Of a stretch of DNA of 64,000 nt, positions 1 to 9,125 are shown in pieces. The position numbers were made by a program, and so were the translations under genes. The stretch comes from Chloracidobacterium sp. (GTDB lineage Bacteria > Acidobacteriota > Blastocatellia > Pyrinomonadales > Pyrinomonadaceae), in NCBI GenBank assembly GCA_016716305.1, contig JADJWP010000002.1, forward strand, positions 2,850,501-2,914,500. Reading direction: 5' to 3'. Each line of letters begins with the position of its first letter. The first letter of the stretch is position 1. The notes beneath the pieces are model-generated. The model worked only from the letters and a program-made list of their open reading frames with translations, was not told the origin of the DNA and made no database searches.

Positions 1-1725
1 CCGACCAAGGAGTTCAACGAACCGTTCAAGGGCGGCAGCGTTTCGCTCGAGAACAATCCGGCCTTGCTCGGTGTCGGGTACATTATTGGCCCGCGGATCG
101 CCGGCATCATGTTTGCCGGGGGTGCCCTTGCCTATCTTGTTCTGATCCCGATGATCAGATTCTTCGGCGATGCCCTCGCTGCTCCGCTCGCACCGGCACG
201 AACGCTGATCAAGGACATGCCGATCGAAGGCGCCGGAAGCATACAGAGCGAGTACATTCTTTACATCGGTGCGGGAGCCGTGACAGCAGGCGGCATCATC
301 AGCCTGGTGCGGTCGCTGCCTACGATCTGGCACGGCATTCGCGGCGGCATTGCCGATATGCAGGCGAAGCGGGAAAACGGCAAGAACGGAGAGAAGAATA
401 CCACTGCGATCCCGCGAACCGAGCAGGATATCTCATTGAAATGGGTGATCGGCGGCATTCTGGCCCTTATCGTGGTGATAACATTCCTGCCCGCTCTCAA
501 GATGAACATTCTTGGGGCAATATTGATCATAATTCTCGGTTTCCTGTTCGTGACGGTATCGTCAAGGCTGACGGGTGAGATCGGCTCTTCGTCGAACCCG
601 ATATCGGGGATGACGGTCGCAACGCTTCTCTTTACTTCGCTGGCATTTTTGCTGCTCGGCTGGACGGCGGCCGACCCCTATTTCGTTACAGCGCTCAGCG
701 TTGGCGGCATCGTTTGCATCGCCGCTTCGAATGGCGGCACGACCTCTCAGGACCTGAAAACGGGTTTTTGGGTCGGCGGAACTCCGTGGAAACAACAGTC
801 GGCTATACTTATCGGCGCTCTCGCTTCGGCCCTCCTGCTTGGGCCGATCCTTATCCAGCTCAACGACTCGTCTTCGGTCTACCAGACTGTCGAACCAACA
901 GCATTCGCGGCGGATTTTCGGGTATCGGAACAAGACCTTGTCCGTGAAGGCAGCAATTTCAGGTCAGAGACCGTCGGCGGGTATTTTGGCGAAAAGGACA
1001 AAGCAAATTACCGCGTTTGGCATAACACCGACGCGAACCTCGGGCCGGCCGGAAAGTATCTGATAAACATGCAGGGCAAACCCGCATACCTCGTAGATCC
1101 GGGCATAAACGGTGTTATCAAAGAAGCACAAACCGGCATTGATGCGGACGGAAATCCCGTCTATCAGCAGGTCGAAAAATACCGGGCGCCGAAGGCGACA
1201 CTGATGAGCTATATCATCAAGGGTATATTGAGCCAACAGCTGCCGTGGGCGCTCGTCCTGCTCGGCGTAATGATCTCAGTCACTCTTGAACTCTGCGGCG
1301 TGTCGTCGCTGGCGTTCGCTGTCGGGCTTTATCTGCCGATCTCCGCATCGTCGCCGATCTTCTTCGGCGGGCTGGTCCGATGGGGCGTGGATAAATATCT
1401 CAAGCGAAAATTCCGCGATAAAGATCTGACGGAAGAGGAGTTTATCGCTGAAACCGACAAGAGCTCAGGCGTTTTGCTTGCGTCGGGCTATATTGCGGGC
1501 GGTGCATTGGCAGGCATTCTTATTGCTCTCTCTGCGGTATATTTTGGCGGATTCGTCGAAACGTTGAGCGAATGGGCCAAGGCAAACAATCCATTCTATG
1601 ACGGCCCATGGGCCGACCTTCTCGGGCTGTTGCCATTTGCAGTGCTTGCCGGCTTCTTGTATCTTGCTGGTCGCGACCTGATCTTCGGCAAAAAAGACGA
1701 GGAAACGGCGTTACCGTCGGATTAA
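1..1725 (+). CDS. OPT family oligopeptide transporter (5' truncated by window edge)
   Basis: The reading frame is open from base 1, so the start lies upstream of the window; 574 residues are visible. The protein is dominated by hydrophobic helices in inner-membrane style, with one long polar segment in the middle (about residues 300-390, containing GGYFGEKDKANYRVWHNTD), then more membrane segments and a charged C-terminal tail. This layout, with GGTTSQDLKTGFWVGGTPWKQQ before the polar loop, fits bacterial OPT (oligopeptide transporter) proteins, which import small peptides or metal chelates with protons. Family members are usually about 650 residues, so roughly 70-100 residues are missing. 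The substrate cannot be told from sequence. A strong terminator follows. Confidence 0.85.
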   Translation, partial: PTKEFNEPFKGGSVSLENNPALLGVGYIIGPRIAGIMFAGGALAYLVLIPMIRFFGDALAAPLAPARTLIKDMPIEGAGSIQSEYILYIGAGAVTAGGIISLVRSLPTIWHGIRGGIADMQAKRENGKNGEKNTTAIPRTEQDISLKWVIGGILALIVVITFLPALKMNILGAILIIILGFLFVTVSSRLTGEIGSSSNPISGMTVATLLFTSLAFLLLGWTAADPYFVTALSVGGIVCIAASNGGTTSQDLKTGFWVGGTPWKQQSAILIGALASALLLGPILIQLNDSSSVYQTVEPTAFAADFRVSEQDLVREGSNFRSETVGGYFGEKDKANYRVWHNTDANLGPAGKYLINMQGKPAYLVDPGINGVIKEAQTGIDADGNPVYQQVEKYRAPKATLMSYIIKGILSQQLPWALVLLGVMISVTLELCGVSSLAFAVGLYLPISASSPIFFGGLVRWGVDKYLKRKFRDKDLTEEEFIAETDKSSGVLLASGYIAGGALAGILIALSAVYFGGFVETLSEWAKANNPFYDGPWADLLGLLPFAVLAGFLYLAGRDLIFGKKDEETALPSD

Positions 1726-1766
1726 ACAAAATTTACACCTTTTGAAATTTTGTTTTACCTTTTTAT

Positions 1767-1807
1767 AAAAGACACGCTATAATCCCAACGGCGTGTCTTT
1801 TTCCCTT
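1767..1807 (+). terminator. Rho-independent terminator after the OPT transporter
   Basis: An 11-bp perfect stem, AAAAGACACGC (1767-1777) and GCGTGTCTTTT (1791-1801), with a 13-base loop is followed by a T-rich run. It lies 42 bases past the OPT stop codon and before the next start, so it isolates the transporter from the lipoprotein gene. Confidence 0.8.
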
Positions 1808-1918
1808 TTTTGCTTCCAGCACGCCGTTTCCGGAGGCAAACTTTGCCCTTGGCACCTAAAGGGCATTCTGCCAAATATCGTTCGGCGAATTGATCATTAC
1901 CCTCGGAGTCAATACTTG

Positions 1919-2800
1919 ATGTATCCAAAGTTGATGAAGCCCTTTTTCCTTGTTGTGTCGATCGGTGTCTCGAGCCTAATGGCTCTGAGCTGTTCGGTCG
2001 CGGCGTCAGAAGCTGAGATCGAAAAAGCCGCGCTCGCTGAAGCGCAGAAGAAGGTTGCAAGCCAGCCGGTAGCGATGTCGCCAAGAGGTGCGACGATCGA
2101 GATCCTCCCGAATTCTCCGGCCGATACGGTTCGGGTATTTTACGCCAAGCTTCGCGAGAAGCGGATCAGGGAAGCGATCCATCTGACCAATTTGAAACCT
2201 GCTATCGAAGGCCTCACGGACGAAGAGCTGAAAGAATTTGCCGTTGATTTCGAAGCGATCGCAAAGCTGATTCCGGCCGAGATCGAAATAAACGGTGAAA
2301 TAGTCTCGGGCGACAACGCAACAGTAACAGCAAAGTTGCCGAGTGCGGACGACGAAAAGCTGGAACTTCAACAACTCGAGCTAAAGCGTTCGGGCGATCA
2401 CTGGATAATCCTCAGCGTCGACGCGGAAACCGAGAAAAAGATAAAGCGGGAAGGGAAGAACTACTTCTATGCGCTCAAGATCGATACGCATCAGGAAGAA
2501 GCCCGAAAAATGCTCGAGCGTATCGCGAAGGCCCAGATGGCACATTCGCTGCAAAATCACGGCCGCTACGGCGATATCAAAACGCTCATAGGCGTCGGGT
2601 TCCTGCCTGCCGACATCGAGACGAGCGAGTCGACGGGCTATGTCTATGCCGTCGAACTTGGGAACGAAGGCCGGACCTATCAGGCGACAGCGACACCCGC
2701 GGTTTACGGCAAGACCGGCCGGATTTCGTATCTACTTAAACTCTCGGACGGAACACCGCGTGTCACGTCCGCGGACAAAAAAGGGCAGCCACTGAAGTGA
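1919..2800 (+). CDS. Predicted lipoprotein of unknown function
   Basis: The product has 293 residues from ATG 1919, chosen because GGAG lies 10 bases upstream (1905-1908); the same frame can be opened back to 1793 but that would place a terminator stem inside the gene. The N-terminus (KPFFLVVSIGVSSLMALSC) is a signal peptide ending in a lipobox-like cysteine. Residues about 65-165 resemble a small DUF4878-like/NTF2-like fold (PADTVRVFYAKLREKRIREA, then a beta-rich stretch). The C-terminal 110 residues contain an alternating pilin-like segment (MAHSLQNHGRYGDIKTLIGVG) seen in pseudopilin-like secreted proteins. No enzyme motif is visible. Domain assignments are inference; that it is an exported protein is well supported. 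Confidence 0.75.
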   Translation: MYPKLMKPFFLVVSIGVSSLMALSCSVAASEAEIEKAALAEAQKKVASQPVAMSPRGATIEILPNSPADTVRVFYAKLREKRIREAIHLTNLKPAIEGLTDEELKEFAVDFEAIAKLIPAEIEINGEIVSGDNATVTAKLPSADDEKLELQQLELKRSGDHWIILSVDAETEKKIKREGKNYFYALKIDTHQEEARKMLERIAKAQMAHSLQNHGRYGDIKTLIGVGFLPADIETSESTGYVYAVELGNEGRTYQATATPAVYGKTGRISYLLKLSDGTPRVTSADKKGQPLK

Positions 2801-2843
2801 CCTGCATTACGGCGTTAATCATCATGTAACCGAGCAAGAAACG

Positions 2844-3311
2844 ATGATCAGAGAGCTAATCGGAAAAATCACCGGGATTTTCGCAGAAAGGTCGCATTCC
2901 GCCCGAAGAAAGCACAATGCTCCGATCAAAATCGTCTTTGCACCGACACTCACAACCGGTAAGCTTCGTTCCTCGAGCGACTCGATCTACATAACTGGAG
3001 AGACGTTTGACCTTAGCCGATCAGGGATCGGCTTCGTTGTCTCGTCGATCCGCGTTCGCGAAAATTATCTTGTTGGCCAGGATCGCAGGCTCAACGCCGA
3101 GATCGATCTGCCGGGCGGAAAGGTCAAAATGACGATCATCGGGCGGCGTTATGAGCGTGTCGGGCTGCATCTTTCGAGCGAAAGATTTTTGATCGGTGCC
3201 GAAATCGTCGATATCAGCAATGCAGATCGCGAGGCTTACGACCATTTTCTACGCTACGGCAGTAAACGAAAGAAGGCTGCGGAACCCAGCCTCGAGCTTG
3301 GCGGTAATTGA
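2844..3311 (+). CDS. PilZ domain protein (probable c-di-GMP binding)
   Basis: The product has 155 residues. It carries an arginine pair in the RRxxR position (ARRKHN, about residues 20-25) and a DLSRSGIGF motif (D/NxSxxG, about residues 58-66), the two c-di-GMP contact elements of PilZ domains. The last arginine of RRxxR is replaced by asparagine, so ligand binding is plausible but weakened. There is no signal peptide or membrane segment, so it is a cytosolic single-domain protein. It follows the lipoprotein gene by 43 bases and precedes a terminator, so the two could be co-transcribed. Confidence 0.75.
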   Translation: MIRELIGKITGIFAERSHSARRKHNAPIKIVFAPTLTTGKLRSSSDSIYITGETFDLSRSGIGFVVSSIRVRENYLVGQDRRLNAEIDLPGGKVKMTIIGRRYERVGLHLSSERFLIGAEIVDISNADREAYDHFLRYGSKRKKAAEPSLELGGN

Positions 3312-3337
3312 CCCATGCTCCACAATTCGAAACCCGG

Positions 3338-3370
3338 ATCGTCGGCTTAAAACCGGCGATTTTTGTTTTT
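3338..3370 (+). terminator. Rho-independent terminator after the PilZ gene
   Basis: The stem ATCGTCGG (3338-3345) pairs with CCGGCGAT (3353-3360) with one G-T pair and a 7-base loop, followed by TTTTGTTTTT. It lies between the PilZ gene and the oxidoreductase start at 3399. Confidence 0.7.
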
Positions 3371-3398
3371 GACCAACGGATATGTCTTAATTCTCATA

Positions 3399-4493
3399 AT
3401 GAAAGAGAAAGTAGGTATTGGGATTATCGGTGCCGGGTTTGCGAGGAGAGTACAGATCCCGGCGTTTCTGGCGTGCGAGAATGCCGATATCGTATCGGTC
3501 TCAAGCCGCACGATCGCAAATGCCCGCGCGACGGCCGCAGAGTTTGGCATCGCGCATTACACCGACGACTGGCGCGAAACGGTCGAACACGATGCGGTGG
3601 ATCTGGTTTGCATCACCACTCCGCCGAACCTGCATAAGGAAATGGCCTTGTTTGCTCTCGGGTGTGACAAGCACATTCTCGCCGAAAAGCCGATGGCGAT
3701 GAACCTCGCGGAGGCAGAGGAGATGGCAGCCGCTGCAACCAAAGCAGGTGTGCTGGCGCTGATCGACCACGAACTGCGATTCCTGCCTGGGAGGCTGAAG
3801 GCGAAGGGAATGCTTAAGAAAGGGGCGATCGGTAAGGTCAAGCATGCGAAATATCTGTTTCAGGCACCGCACCGCGGCGACCCGACGCAGCCGTGGGATT
3901 GGTGGTCAGACATTACCTTCGGCGGAGGAGCCTTGGGTGCGATCAATTCTCACGTGATCGATTCACTCATATGGTTTCTCGGCACAGAAATTTCCAGTGT
4001 GATCTGCCAGTTGCATACGCACGTCAAACAAAGGCCGTTCGGTGAGGGCTTCAAAGACGTCACCACCGATGACGAAGCGAATATGCTGCTGCGGTTCGCT
4101 GATGGCGATCTGACGGAAGATGCGACCGGGCTTGTCTCAGTTTCGATGATCGAAGGGCCGACATATCTGAATCAGATCGAGTTTGTCGGTAGCGACGGCT
4201 GGATGCGGGTCGGGCATCGTGGAGATATTTTTGTTGCGAAACGCGGAGAAAGCGAATGGTCCGCAGTCGAGGTCGAGTATCCGCCAAGCATTGACGGGAT
4301 ATTTGAATCCGGATTCCCGAGCGGGTTCATGGCGTTCGCACCGAAGATCGTCGAAGCGATCATGACCGGAAATCACAGTATCGAACACGCCGCGACATTT
4401 GCTGACGGCGTAACGATCCAAAAAGTTCTTGACGGCGCACGCGAATCCAACGCAACCCACAAGGAAATATCAATATCGCAGGTGAACGACTGA
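3399..4493 (+). CDS. Gfo/Idh/MocA family NAD(P)-dependent oxidoreductase
   Basis: The product has 364 residues from ATG 3399; an in-frame upstream ATG at 3363 falls in the terminator tail and is rejected. The N-terminal Rossmann fold starts at GIIGAGFARR (about residues 6-15). The family lysine motif AEKPMAMN lies near residue 90, and the middle has the usual DWWSDITFGGGALGAINSHVIDSLIWF segment in pieces (G-G-x-L...H.ID). These cytosolic enzymes oxidise or reduce sugars, inositols or related polyols with NAD(P). The substrate is not predictable. The next gene is convergent, so it appears to be a single-gene unit. Confidence 0.85.
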   Translation: MKEKVGIGIIGAGFARRVQIPAFLACENADIVSVSSRTIANARATAAEFGIAHYTDDWRETVEHDAVDLVCITTPPNLHKEMALFALGCDKHILAEKPMAMNLAEAEEMAAAATKAGVLALIDHELRFLPGRLKAKGMLKKGAIGKVKHAKYLFQAPHRGDPTQPWDWWSDITFGGGALGAINSHVIDSLIWFLGTEISSVICQLHTHVKQRPFGEGFKDVTTDDEANMLLRFADGDLTEDATGLVSVSMIEGPTYLNQIEFVGSDGWMRVGHRGDIFVAKRGESEWSAVEVEYPPSIDGIFESGFPSGFMAFAPKIVEAIMTGNHSIEHAATFADGVTIQKVLDGARESNATHKEISISQVND

Positions 4494-4544
4494 AAACGGT
4501 CGTTGAACTGCCTTTACTCGTTATATCGAGGCCATACAGCCTGA

Positions 4545-6527
4545 TCATTTCATGTATTTGTCGAGAAAATCGGCAACGAGCGGATAAAGATCGAGCCGGT
4601 TTTTCAGTTTTGATATGCCGTGGCCTTCGTCGTCGTATAGCTTGTATTCGACGATCGCGTTGCGTTTCTTGAGAGCATCAACGACCTGCTCGGCCTCGGT
4701 GTAGGGAACTCGCGGATCGTTCTTACCGTGGATGACGAAAAGCGGTGCCTTGATCTTGTCGATCTTGCGGATAGGTGAAACGCGGCGTAAGAACTCGATA
4801 TCGCGATCAAGCCTGCCGTATTCGACCTCGCGTTGGCGGCGGCGATAGCCGGAAGTGTTCTGCAAGAACGTTTCCCAATTTACAATGCCCACCGTATTCA
4901 CGGCCGCAGCCCAAAGGTCTGGATATAGAGTGATCGCGGCCATCGTCATATAGCCACCGTAGCTTCCGCCCATAACGGCGATGCGTTTCGGATCAGCTCC
5001 ACCCTTAGTGACCAGCCATTCATGTGCGGCGGCAAGATCTTTCACCGAATCTTCGCGCTTCTCGACGTCGTCGAGGTGTGTGTAGGTCTTACCGTAACCG
5101 GTCGAGCCGCGGACATTCGGGTCTAGTACGGCGTAACCGCGAGAAAGGTAATATTGGAACAACGGATTGAATCCCGGACGCGATTGACCTTCTGGCCCGC
5201 CGTGGACGGAGACTATGACGGGGACCTTTACCGCCTGCAGCCGTGTTCCAAGATTTTTGGAGAAAGCGAACGTGCGCTTCGGCTGGTTTCGCATCTTGAG
5301 ATACTCCACGCCCTGCGGCGGGTAATACCATGCCGGGATCTCCTTCCCGTCAAACGTGGTGAATTTAACAAGCTCCGGCGTTACGAATGTTCTCGGATCG
5401 ATCCCGGCACGGTCGCTTTGGGTTATCTGCGCGAGTTTCTTTGTGCCGATGTCATAAAGCCATATATCACCGTTGTTCTTCGACGAACTGAATGAAAATG
5501 CGAGTTTGGTCTGGTCTTTCGAGAATGTGACCCCGCCGACAAGACCCTGCGCCGGGAGAGCGACCTTTGTCGGCTTTTTCGGGAATGTCGTGATCAGCGG
5601 CTTTCCGCCCGTTTCGATGTCTTGAATAAAGACTTCAGAAAAACCTTCGCGGTTGATCACATATGCAAACCGAGCTGCCGCATCCGGCAATGCTACGTCG
5701 CTGACATCCCACTGTGTGTCGTCGAGAATTCTGACCTCGCGATTGTCCGGTCTCCAATCGTTAGCATTCGCCGCGTTCCTAAGCCGCAAATTCGCCAGGC
5801 TATAGAATTCGCGATTATCGTTATGCGCGAACAGAAGCGATTTGCCGTCGGGAAGGAAACCGGCATCGCCGAATTGGGCCGAATTTTCGTGCGGCGTCAG
5901 CAAGATCTCGATCTTCGACCGAACGTCGACCAAATAAAGATTGTTGTCGAGACTGAGCTCGCCGCCCGACCTCGAAATGATCAGTTTTGTGCCGTCAGCA
6001 TTTGCCGCAACGGCACTATTATTGCCGTCCTGCTGGTACTGAAGTTCTTCTTTCGCGGTCGCGATCTCCATTGCATAGATATCGAAATAGCTGCGGTTGC
6101 GTTTGTTTGAGGCATAAACGATCCATTTTCCGTCTCTGGAAACAAAGCCGAAGTTGTGTCGTACCTTTGGGTCGTTCGTCAATGCGCGGACACCACTGCC
6201 GTCCGGCTTCATCCAGAAGAATTGTGTATTCTCGTCACCGCCGCGGGCCTTGCCGAAAATGAGCCCGGTCCCGTCCTCGAGCCAGCGGACAAAACTGATG
6301 TTGTCGTCGTAATTCGTAAGCTGCTTTGTCTCGCCATTCGGCAGTTTCTTGACCCAGACCTGCGACGTGCCGGTCACGTTGGTCAAATAGGCCATCGCCT
6401 TCCCGTCAGGCGCAAAGGCCGGTGAACCGGCAGATTTGACGCTCAAATATTGTTGGATCGAGTAAGGCTGAGAATAGCCGGCAACTGCAAATAGAGCGAT
6501 CGAAAGTAAAACGGCGAGTTTTTTCAT
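4545..6527 (-). CDS. S9 family prolyl oligopeptidase-type serine peptidase (secreted)
   Basis: The product has 660 residues beginning with a signal peptide (MKKLAVLLSIALFAVAGYS). The N-terminal 370 residues form a TolB/WD40-like beta-propeller (repeats such as PDGKAMAYLTN, RDGKWIVYASN). The C-terminal alpha/beta hydrolase domain has the catalytic serine in GGSYGG (Ser522), aspartate in KNDPRVP (Asp604) and histidine in DDEGHG (His636). The family cleaves short peptides, often as dipeptidyl or acylaminoacyl peptidases; here it likely works in the periplasm on imported or environmental peptides. It is convergent with the oxidoreductase and has no obvious partner. Confidence 0.9.
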   Translation of the reverse strand: MKKLAVLLSIALFAVAGYSQPYSIQQYLSVKSAGSPAFAPDGKAMAYLTNVTGTSQVWVKKLPNGETKQLTNYDDNISFVRWLEDGTGLIFGKARGGDENTQFFWMKPDGSGVRALTNDPKVRHNFGFVSRDGKWIVYASNKRNRSYFDIYAMEIATAKEELQYQQDGNNSAVAANADGTKLIISRSGGELSLDNNLYLVDVRSKIEILLTPHENSAQFGDAGFLPDGKSLLFAHNDNREFYSLANLRLRNAANANDWRPDNREVRILDDTQWDVSDVALPDAAARFAYVINREGFSEVFIQDIETGGKPLITTFPKKPTKVALPAQGLVGGVTFSKDQTKLAFSFSSSKNNGDIWLYDIGTKKLAQITQSDRAGIDPRTFVTPELVKFTTFDGKEIPAWYYPPQGVEYLKMRNQPKRTFAFSKNLGTRLQAVKVPVIVSVHGGPEGQSRPGFNPLFQYYLSRGYAVLDPNVRGSTGYGKTYTHLDDVEKREDSVKDLAAAHEWLVTKGGADPKRIAVMGGSYGGYMTMAAITLYPDLWAAAVNTVGIVNWETFLQNTSGYRRRQREVEYGRLDRDIEFLRRVSPIRKIDKIKAPLFVIHGKNDPRVPYTEAEQVVDALKKRNAIVEYKLYDDEGHGISKLKNRLDLYPLVADFLDKYMK

Positions 6528-6602
6528 TTAAGACCTCGGAAATTGATGTGAGATCCTTGGAATATAGACCAATCCGAGGCTTCCTTCAAATCGTGCTCGA
6601 CA

Positions 6603-7556
6603 TCATTGCATCGCTGAATCGAGAAACGCCGCAACATCGCCGATGATAGCGGGTGTCATTGTGTGGCCAATATTGGCATATAGCCTGAATTCAGCCGAAA
6701 GCTCTGCGTCGGCATAAGACCTTTTTGCTGTTGCCCAACGCTCGAGCGGCGTCTTGCCGAAAAGCTCAAAGATCAGATCTGTGTCCTCGGGCTCATATCC
6801 ATCTTTGAAAACCACTGAATCATTTTCGTCTTTGTCACCCATGAATATCAAGAACCGCACCTTTCTTAACTGATCGATGTTAAGCTTTCTGCCGGCCACC
6901 GTTTCGAGATCGGCAGTTCCGATCGGAAATCGCAGCATCCGGCTCTTATGTTCGCCTTTCGGAATGATCGGCCAGCCGCCCGGTGAACCGATCGCAGCTG
7001 CCTTTACACGTTCTGGATGAAGGAATGCGAATCGATTTGCGAACATACCCGCGGCAGAAAAACCATAGATCAGTACGCGCCGGTCGGTCGGCATCTTTTC
7101 TTCGGCAAGGCGTTTTCGAGCGTCGTCGATCATCGCGGCCAACTGCAGATCGAGCCGTTTTAGTTCTTTTTTGTCGGTGATCAGGGTATCGCGGTCGAGC
7201 GCATGTGTGTAGATCGTCCATTCGGAGCTCGAACGCGGAAACACGGGCATGAGTATCGGCACGCCAAGCTTGCCGAAAGCCAGCGCCATTTGTGCGATCC
7301 TTCGTTTTACATTTGCTTCATGAACCGAAAGATCGTCGTTCGTTGTTCCGGTATTATTGGTCGAGACCAGGATCGGCTTTTCAACTTTCTGCGATCCCGC
7401 AGGTGCCGCCGTTTTTGGCACGAAAAGATAGTACGGGTAGAAAAATCCGGCTGACGGGTCGGCAGATATGACCCTCGTTGACGAAGGCTCAATCTGGCCA
7501 AACGTCGGAACTGAAATGACAAGGAAGAAAGACGCAGCAAGAAATACTCTTTTCAT
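6603..7556 (-). CDS. Secreted alpha/beta-hydrolase-fold protein
   Basis: The product has 317 residues from the ATG at 7556, chosen because it starts directly with a signal peptide (MKRVFLAASFFLVISVPTFGQ); an upstream in-frame ATG at 7595 would add 13 residues ahead of it. A nucleophile-elbow-like GFSAAG (about residue 160) is followed by FANRFAFLHPERVKAAAIGSPGGW, then a late aspartate (FMGDKDENDS) and histidine (ANIGHTM), giving the Ser-Asp-His order of alpha/beta hydrolases such as poly-hydroxybutyrate depolymerase- and Dienelactone-hydrolase-like proteins. The substrate is unknown. It lies 75 bases upstream of the S9 peptidase on the same strand and may share its transcript. Confidence 0.65.
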   Translation of the reverse strand: MKRVFLAASFFLVISVPTFGQIEPSSTRVISADPSAGFFYPYYLFVPKTAAPAGSQKVEKPILVSTNNTGTTNDDLSVHEANVKRRIAQMALAFGKLGVPILMPVFPRSSSEWTIYTHALDRDTLITDKKELKRLDLQLAAMIDDARKRLAEEKMPTDRRVLIYGFSAAGMFANRFAFLHPERVKAAAIGSPGGWPIIPKGEHKSRMLRFPIGTADLETVAGRKLNIDQLRKVRFLIFMGDKDENDSVVFKDGYEPEDTDLIFELFGKTPLERWATAKRSYADAELSAEFRLYANIGHTMTPAIIGDVAAFLDSAMQ

Positions 7557-7690
7557 CTCAAGGACGAAAACGATGGCAGAAATGAAAAGTTCCAAACAAC
7601 CGTCGCGGCAATGAAAAATTCAGGATCACAACATGGGCCATTTGCGAAGCGGCGGCTCCGCGGGCGATTCATTCGGCTCAAATTCCAATC

Positions 7691-8134
7691 TCAGCTTGTG
7701 TGATCGTGGATGATCCGCCATCCCTCTTTCAGCCGGCGAAAGATCAGCGTAAACTTACCCTTTGGATTATCGGCGTCACGCGTGAGTGCCCAACTGCCGA
7801 GAACGACCGCAGAATCCTTTGATAGGGGCGCCACCTCGATATCAGTGAACGCCAGTTTGCCCATTTTCGCGGCGGTGTTGTAACTGCTCTTGTAATTGCT
7901 CAGCGTGGCCTGCCATCCGCGTGTGACCTTGTCCCCTGAGACGAACACCAGGGCATCGGATCGCCAGTAACCGGCCATGAAGCCCTCGATGTCGCCTCGG
8001 TTCCATGCCGCGGCCTGGTTCATCATTACCGCCAAAACCGAGACCTCGATCTGTTCAGCCTCTTTCTGCGACTGAGCGAGTGCGACCGATGCCATAGCAA
8101 GAATAACAGCCAACACCAATGTAATTGCTTTCAT
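7691..8134 (-). CDS. Secreted DUF4440/SnoaL-like (NTF2 fold) protein
   Basis: The product has 147 residues from ATG 8134, chosen for its signal peptide (MKAITLVLAVILAMASVALAQS); a longer frame reaching 8227 has no export signal at its start. The body has the typical NTF2-like pattern AWNRGDIEGFMAGYW, then DKVTRGWQATLSNYK and a C-terminal strand KGKFTLIFRRLKEGWRIIHDHTS. These are small cone-shaped proteins, often steroid-isomerase-like or ligand-binding, and mostly uncharacterised. It follows the peptidoglycan-binding gene on the same strand, separated by a hairpin. Confidence 0.75.
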   Translation of the reverse strand: MKAITLVLAVILAMASVALAQSQKEAEQIEVSVLAVMMNQAAAWNRGDIEGFMAGYWRSDALVFVSGDKVTRGWQATLSNYKSSYNTAAKMGKLAFTDIEVAPLSKDSAVVLGSWALTRDADNPKGKFTLIFRRLKEGWRIIHDHTS

Positions 8135-8159
8135 ATTGAATTGCACCGATCGAAATCCT

Positions 8160-8201
8160 AAATCAAACATGAAGCGGCAGACGGGAACAACAGTCTGCCG
8201 C
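8160..8201 (-). terminator. Hairpin/terminator downstream of the peptidoglycan-binding gene
   Basis: GCGGCAGAC (8174-8182) pairs perfectly with GTCTGCCGC (8193-8201). Read leftward it is followed by a moderately T-rich stretch. It lies 30 bases past the stop of the gene at 8231-8887, so it is probably its terminator or attenuator. Confidence 0.5.
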
Positions 8202-8230
8202 ACCTGGATAAAAGAGCGATTTTTCAACGT

Positions 8231-8887
8231 TCAGTTCTGCGACGTTGCGTTCTCTTTCTGTTTTTCTGTCAGTTCGATCCCCATTTTTTCCAGGGTTGCC
8301 TGATTTAGCGTACCGGTCACCTTTAGCGAATTCATTTCTTGATATTTCTTCAAACCGGCACGAGTTGCCGGGTCGAGTTTTCCGGTCGCTTCGCCGCTAA
8401 GCATTCCACCCGAAATCAACTTCTCCTGTGCTTCGGTGATCTGGCCCTTTGTGGCACTGAAGATGACTTTCTTCGGCTTGCTGGTTGTTGCCGCGGTTTT
8501 CACGGTCTTTGCTTCAGAGGTCTCGTTTGACGCATATGAATTCGGCGAGATCGGTATCTGCTTTTGCGAGTCGGTCAGTTCGACGCCCATTTTCTCAAGC
8601 GTCGCCCGATTCAACGTACCGGTCGACTTGAGACCATTGTCTTTCTGATAGATGCGAATGGCGGCTCGTGTGGCGGTATCATATTTGCCGGTCGCCGAGC
8701 CGTTGTAAACACCTTTTGACTTAAGCATTTCCTGCACCTGGGTGATCTGTGCTTTTGTCGGACGAAAGACTGGTGTTTTTGGTTTGGCATCGTCGGCCGA
8801 TGTGGCTCCGTTTGCAGCAGTCGATTGCGCGGCGGCTGAGATACAGAAGATCAGGGACAGCAATACGAAACAAGAAACCTTTCTCAT
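8231..8887 (-). CDS. Secreted protein with two peptidoglycan-binding (PG_binding_1) domains
   Basis: The product has 218 residues with a signal peptide (MRKVSCFVLLSLIFCISAAAQS) and a GGAG-type ribosome site just upstream. Two copies of a peptidoglycan-binding domain are visible: about residues 44-105 (TKAQITQVQEMLKSKGVYNG ... ATRAAIRIYQKDNGLKSTGTLN) and about 145-205 (TKGQITEAQEKLISGGMLSG ... ATRAGLKKYQEMNSLKVTGTLN). Both end with RATLEKMG or QATLEKMG. There is no catalytic domain, so it is probably a cell-wall-tethered accessory protein. Confidence 0.85.
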   Translation of the reverse strand: MRKVSCFVLLSLIFCISAAAQSTAANGATSADDAKPKTPVFRPTKAQITQVQEMLKSKGVYNGSATGKYDTATRAAIRIYQKDNGLKSTGTLNRATLEKMGVELTDSQKQIPISPNSYASNETSEAKTVKTAATTSKPKKVIFSATKGQITEAQEKLISGGMLSGEATGKLDPATRAGLKKYQEMNSLKVTGTLNQATLEKMGIELTEKQKENATSQN

Positions 8888-9056
8888 TGATATTTCTCCA
8901 GGATCATTATTGAAGCTGACCGATAATGAACGCGTTCCGTTACAACGAAATACGGACGAAAGATCTGATCAGCCTTTATTTGTTGGTGACGCGACGATTA
9001 TGAATGCGGACGTTTGAAATTGTCAACTTTTTTCGTATCGGGAATACGAAATCAGC

Positions 9057-9086
9057 TTGCTGAATGAATGTTCATTCAGTTATACT
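9057..9086 (+). promoter_or_regulatory. fadN promoter with FadR-like operator between -35 and -10
   Basis: The -35-like TTGCTG (9057-9062) and -10 TATACT (9081-9086) are 18 bases apart. The spacer is filled by the palindrome CTGAATGAA-TG-TTCATTCAG (9060-9079), two 9-bp arms around 2 bases. This closely matches the known operator shape of TetR-type FadR of Bacillus (TGAATGA...TCATTCA). A repressor bound here would block RNA polymerase. The same element precedes fadE at 17126-17145. No fadR gene is in the window. Confidence 0.75.
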
Positions 9087-9125
9087 AACTGGACTTTCAA
9101 CACAACAGATCGATCCGGAGAAGAT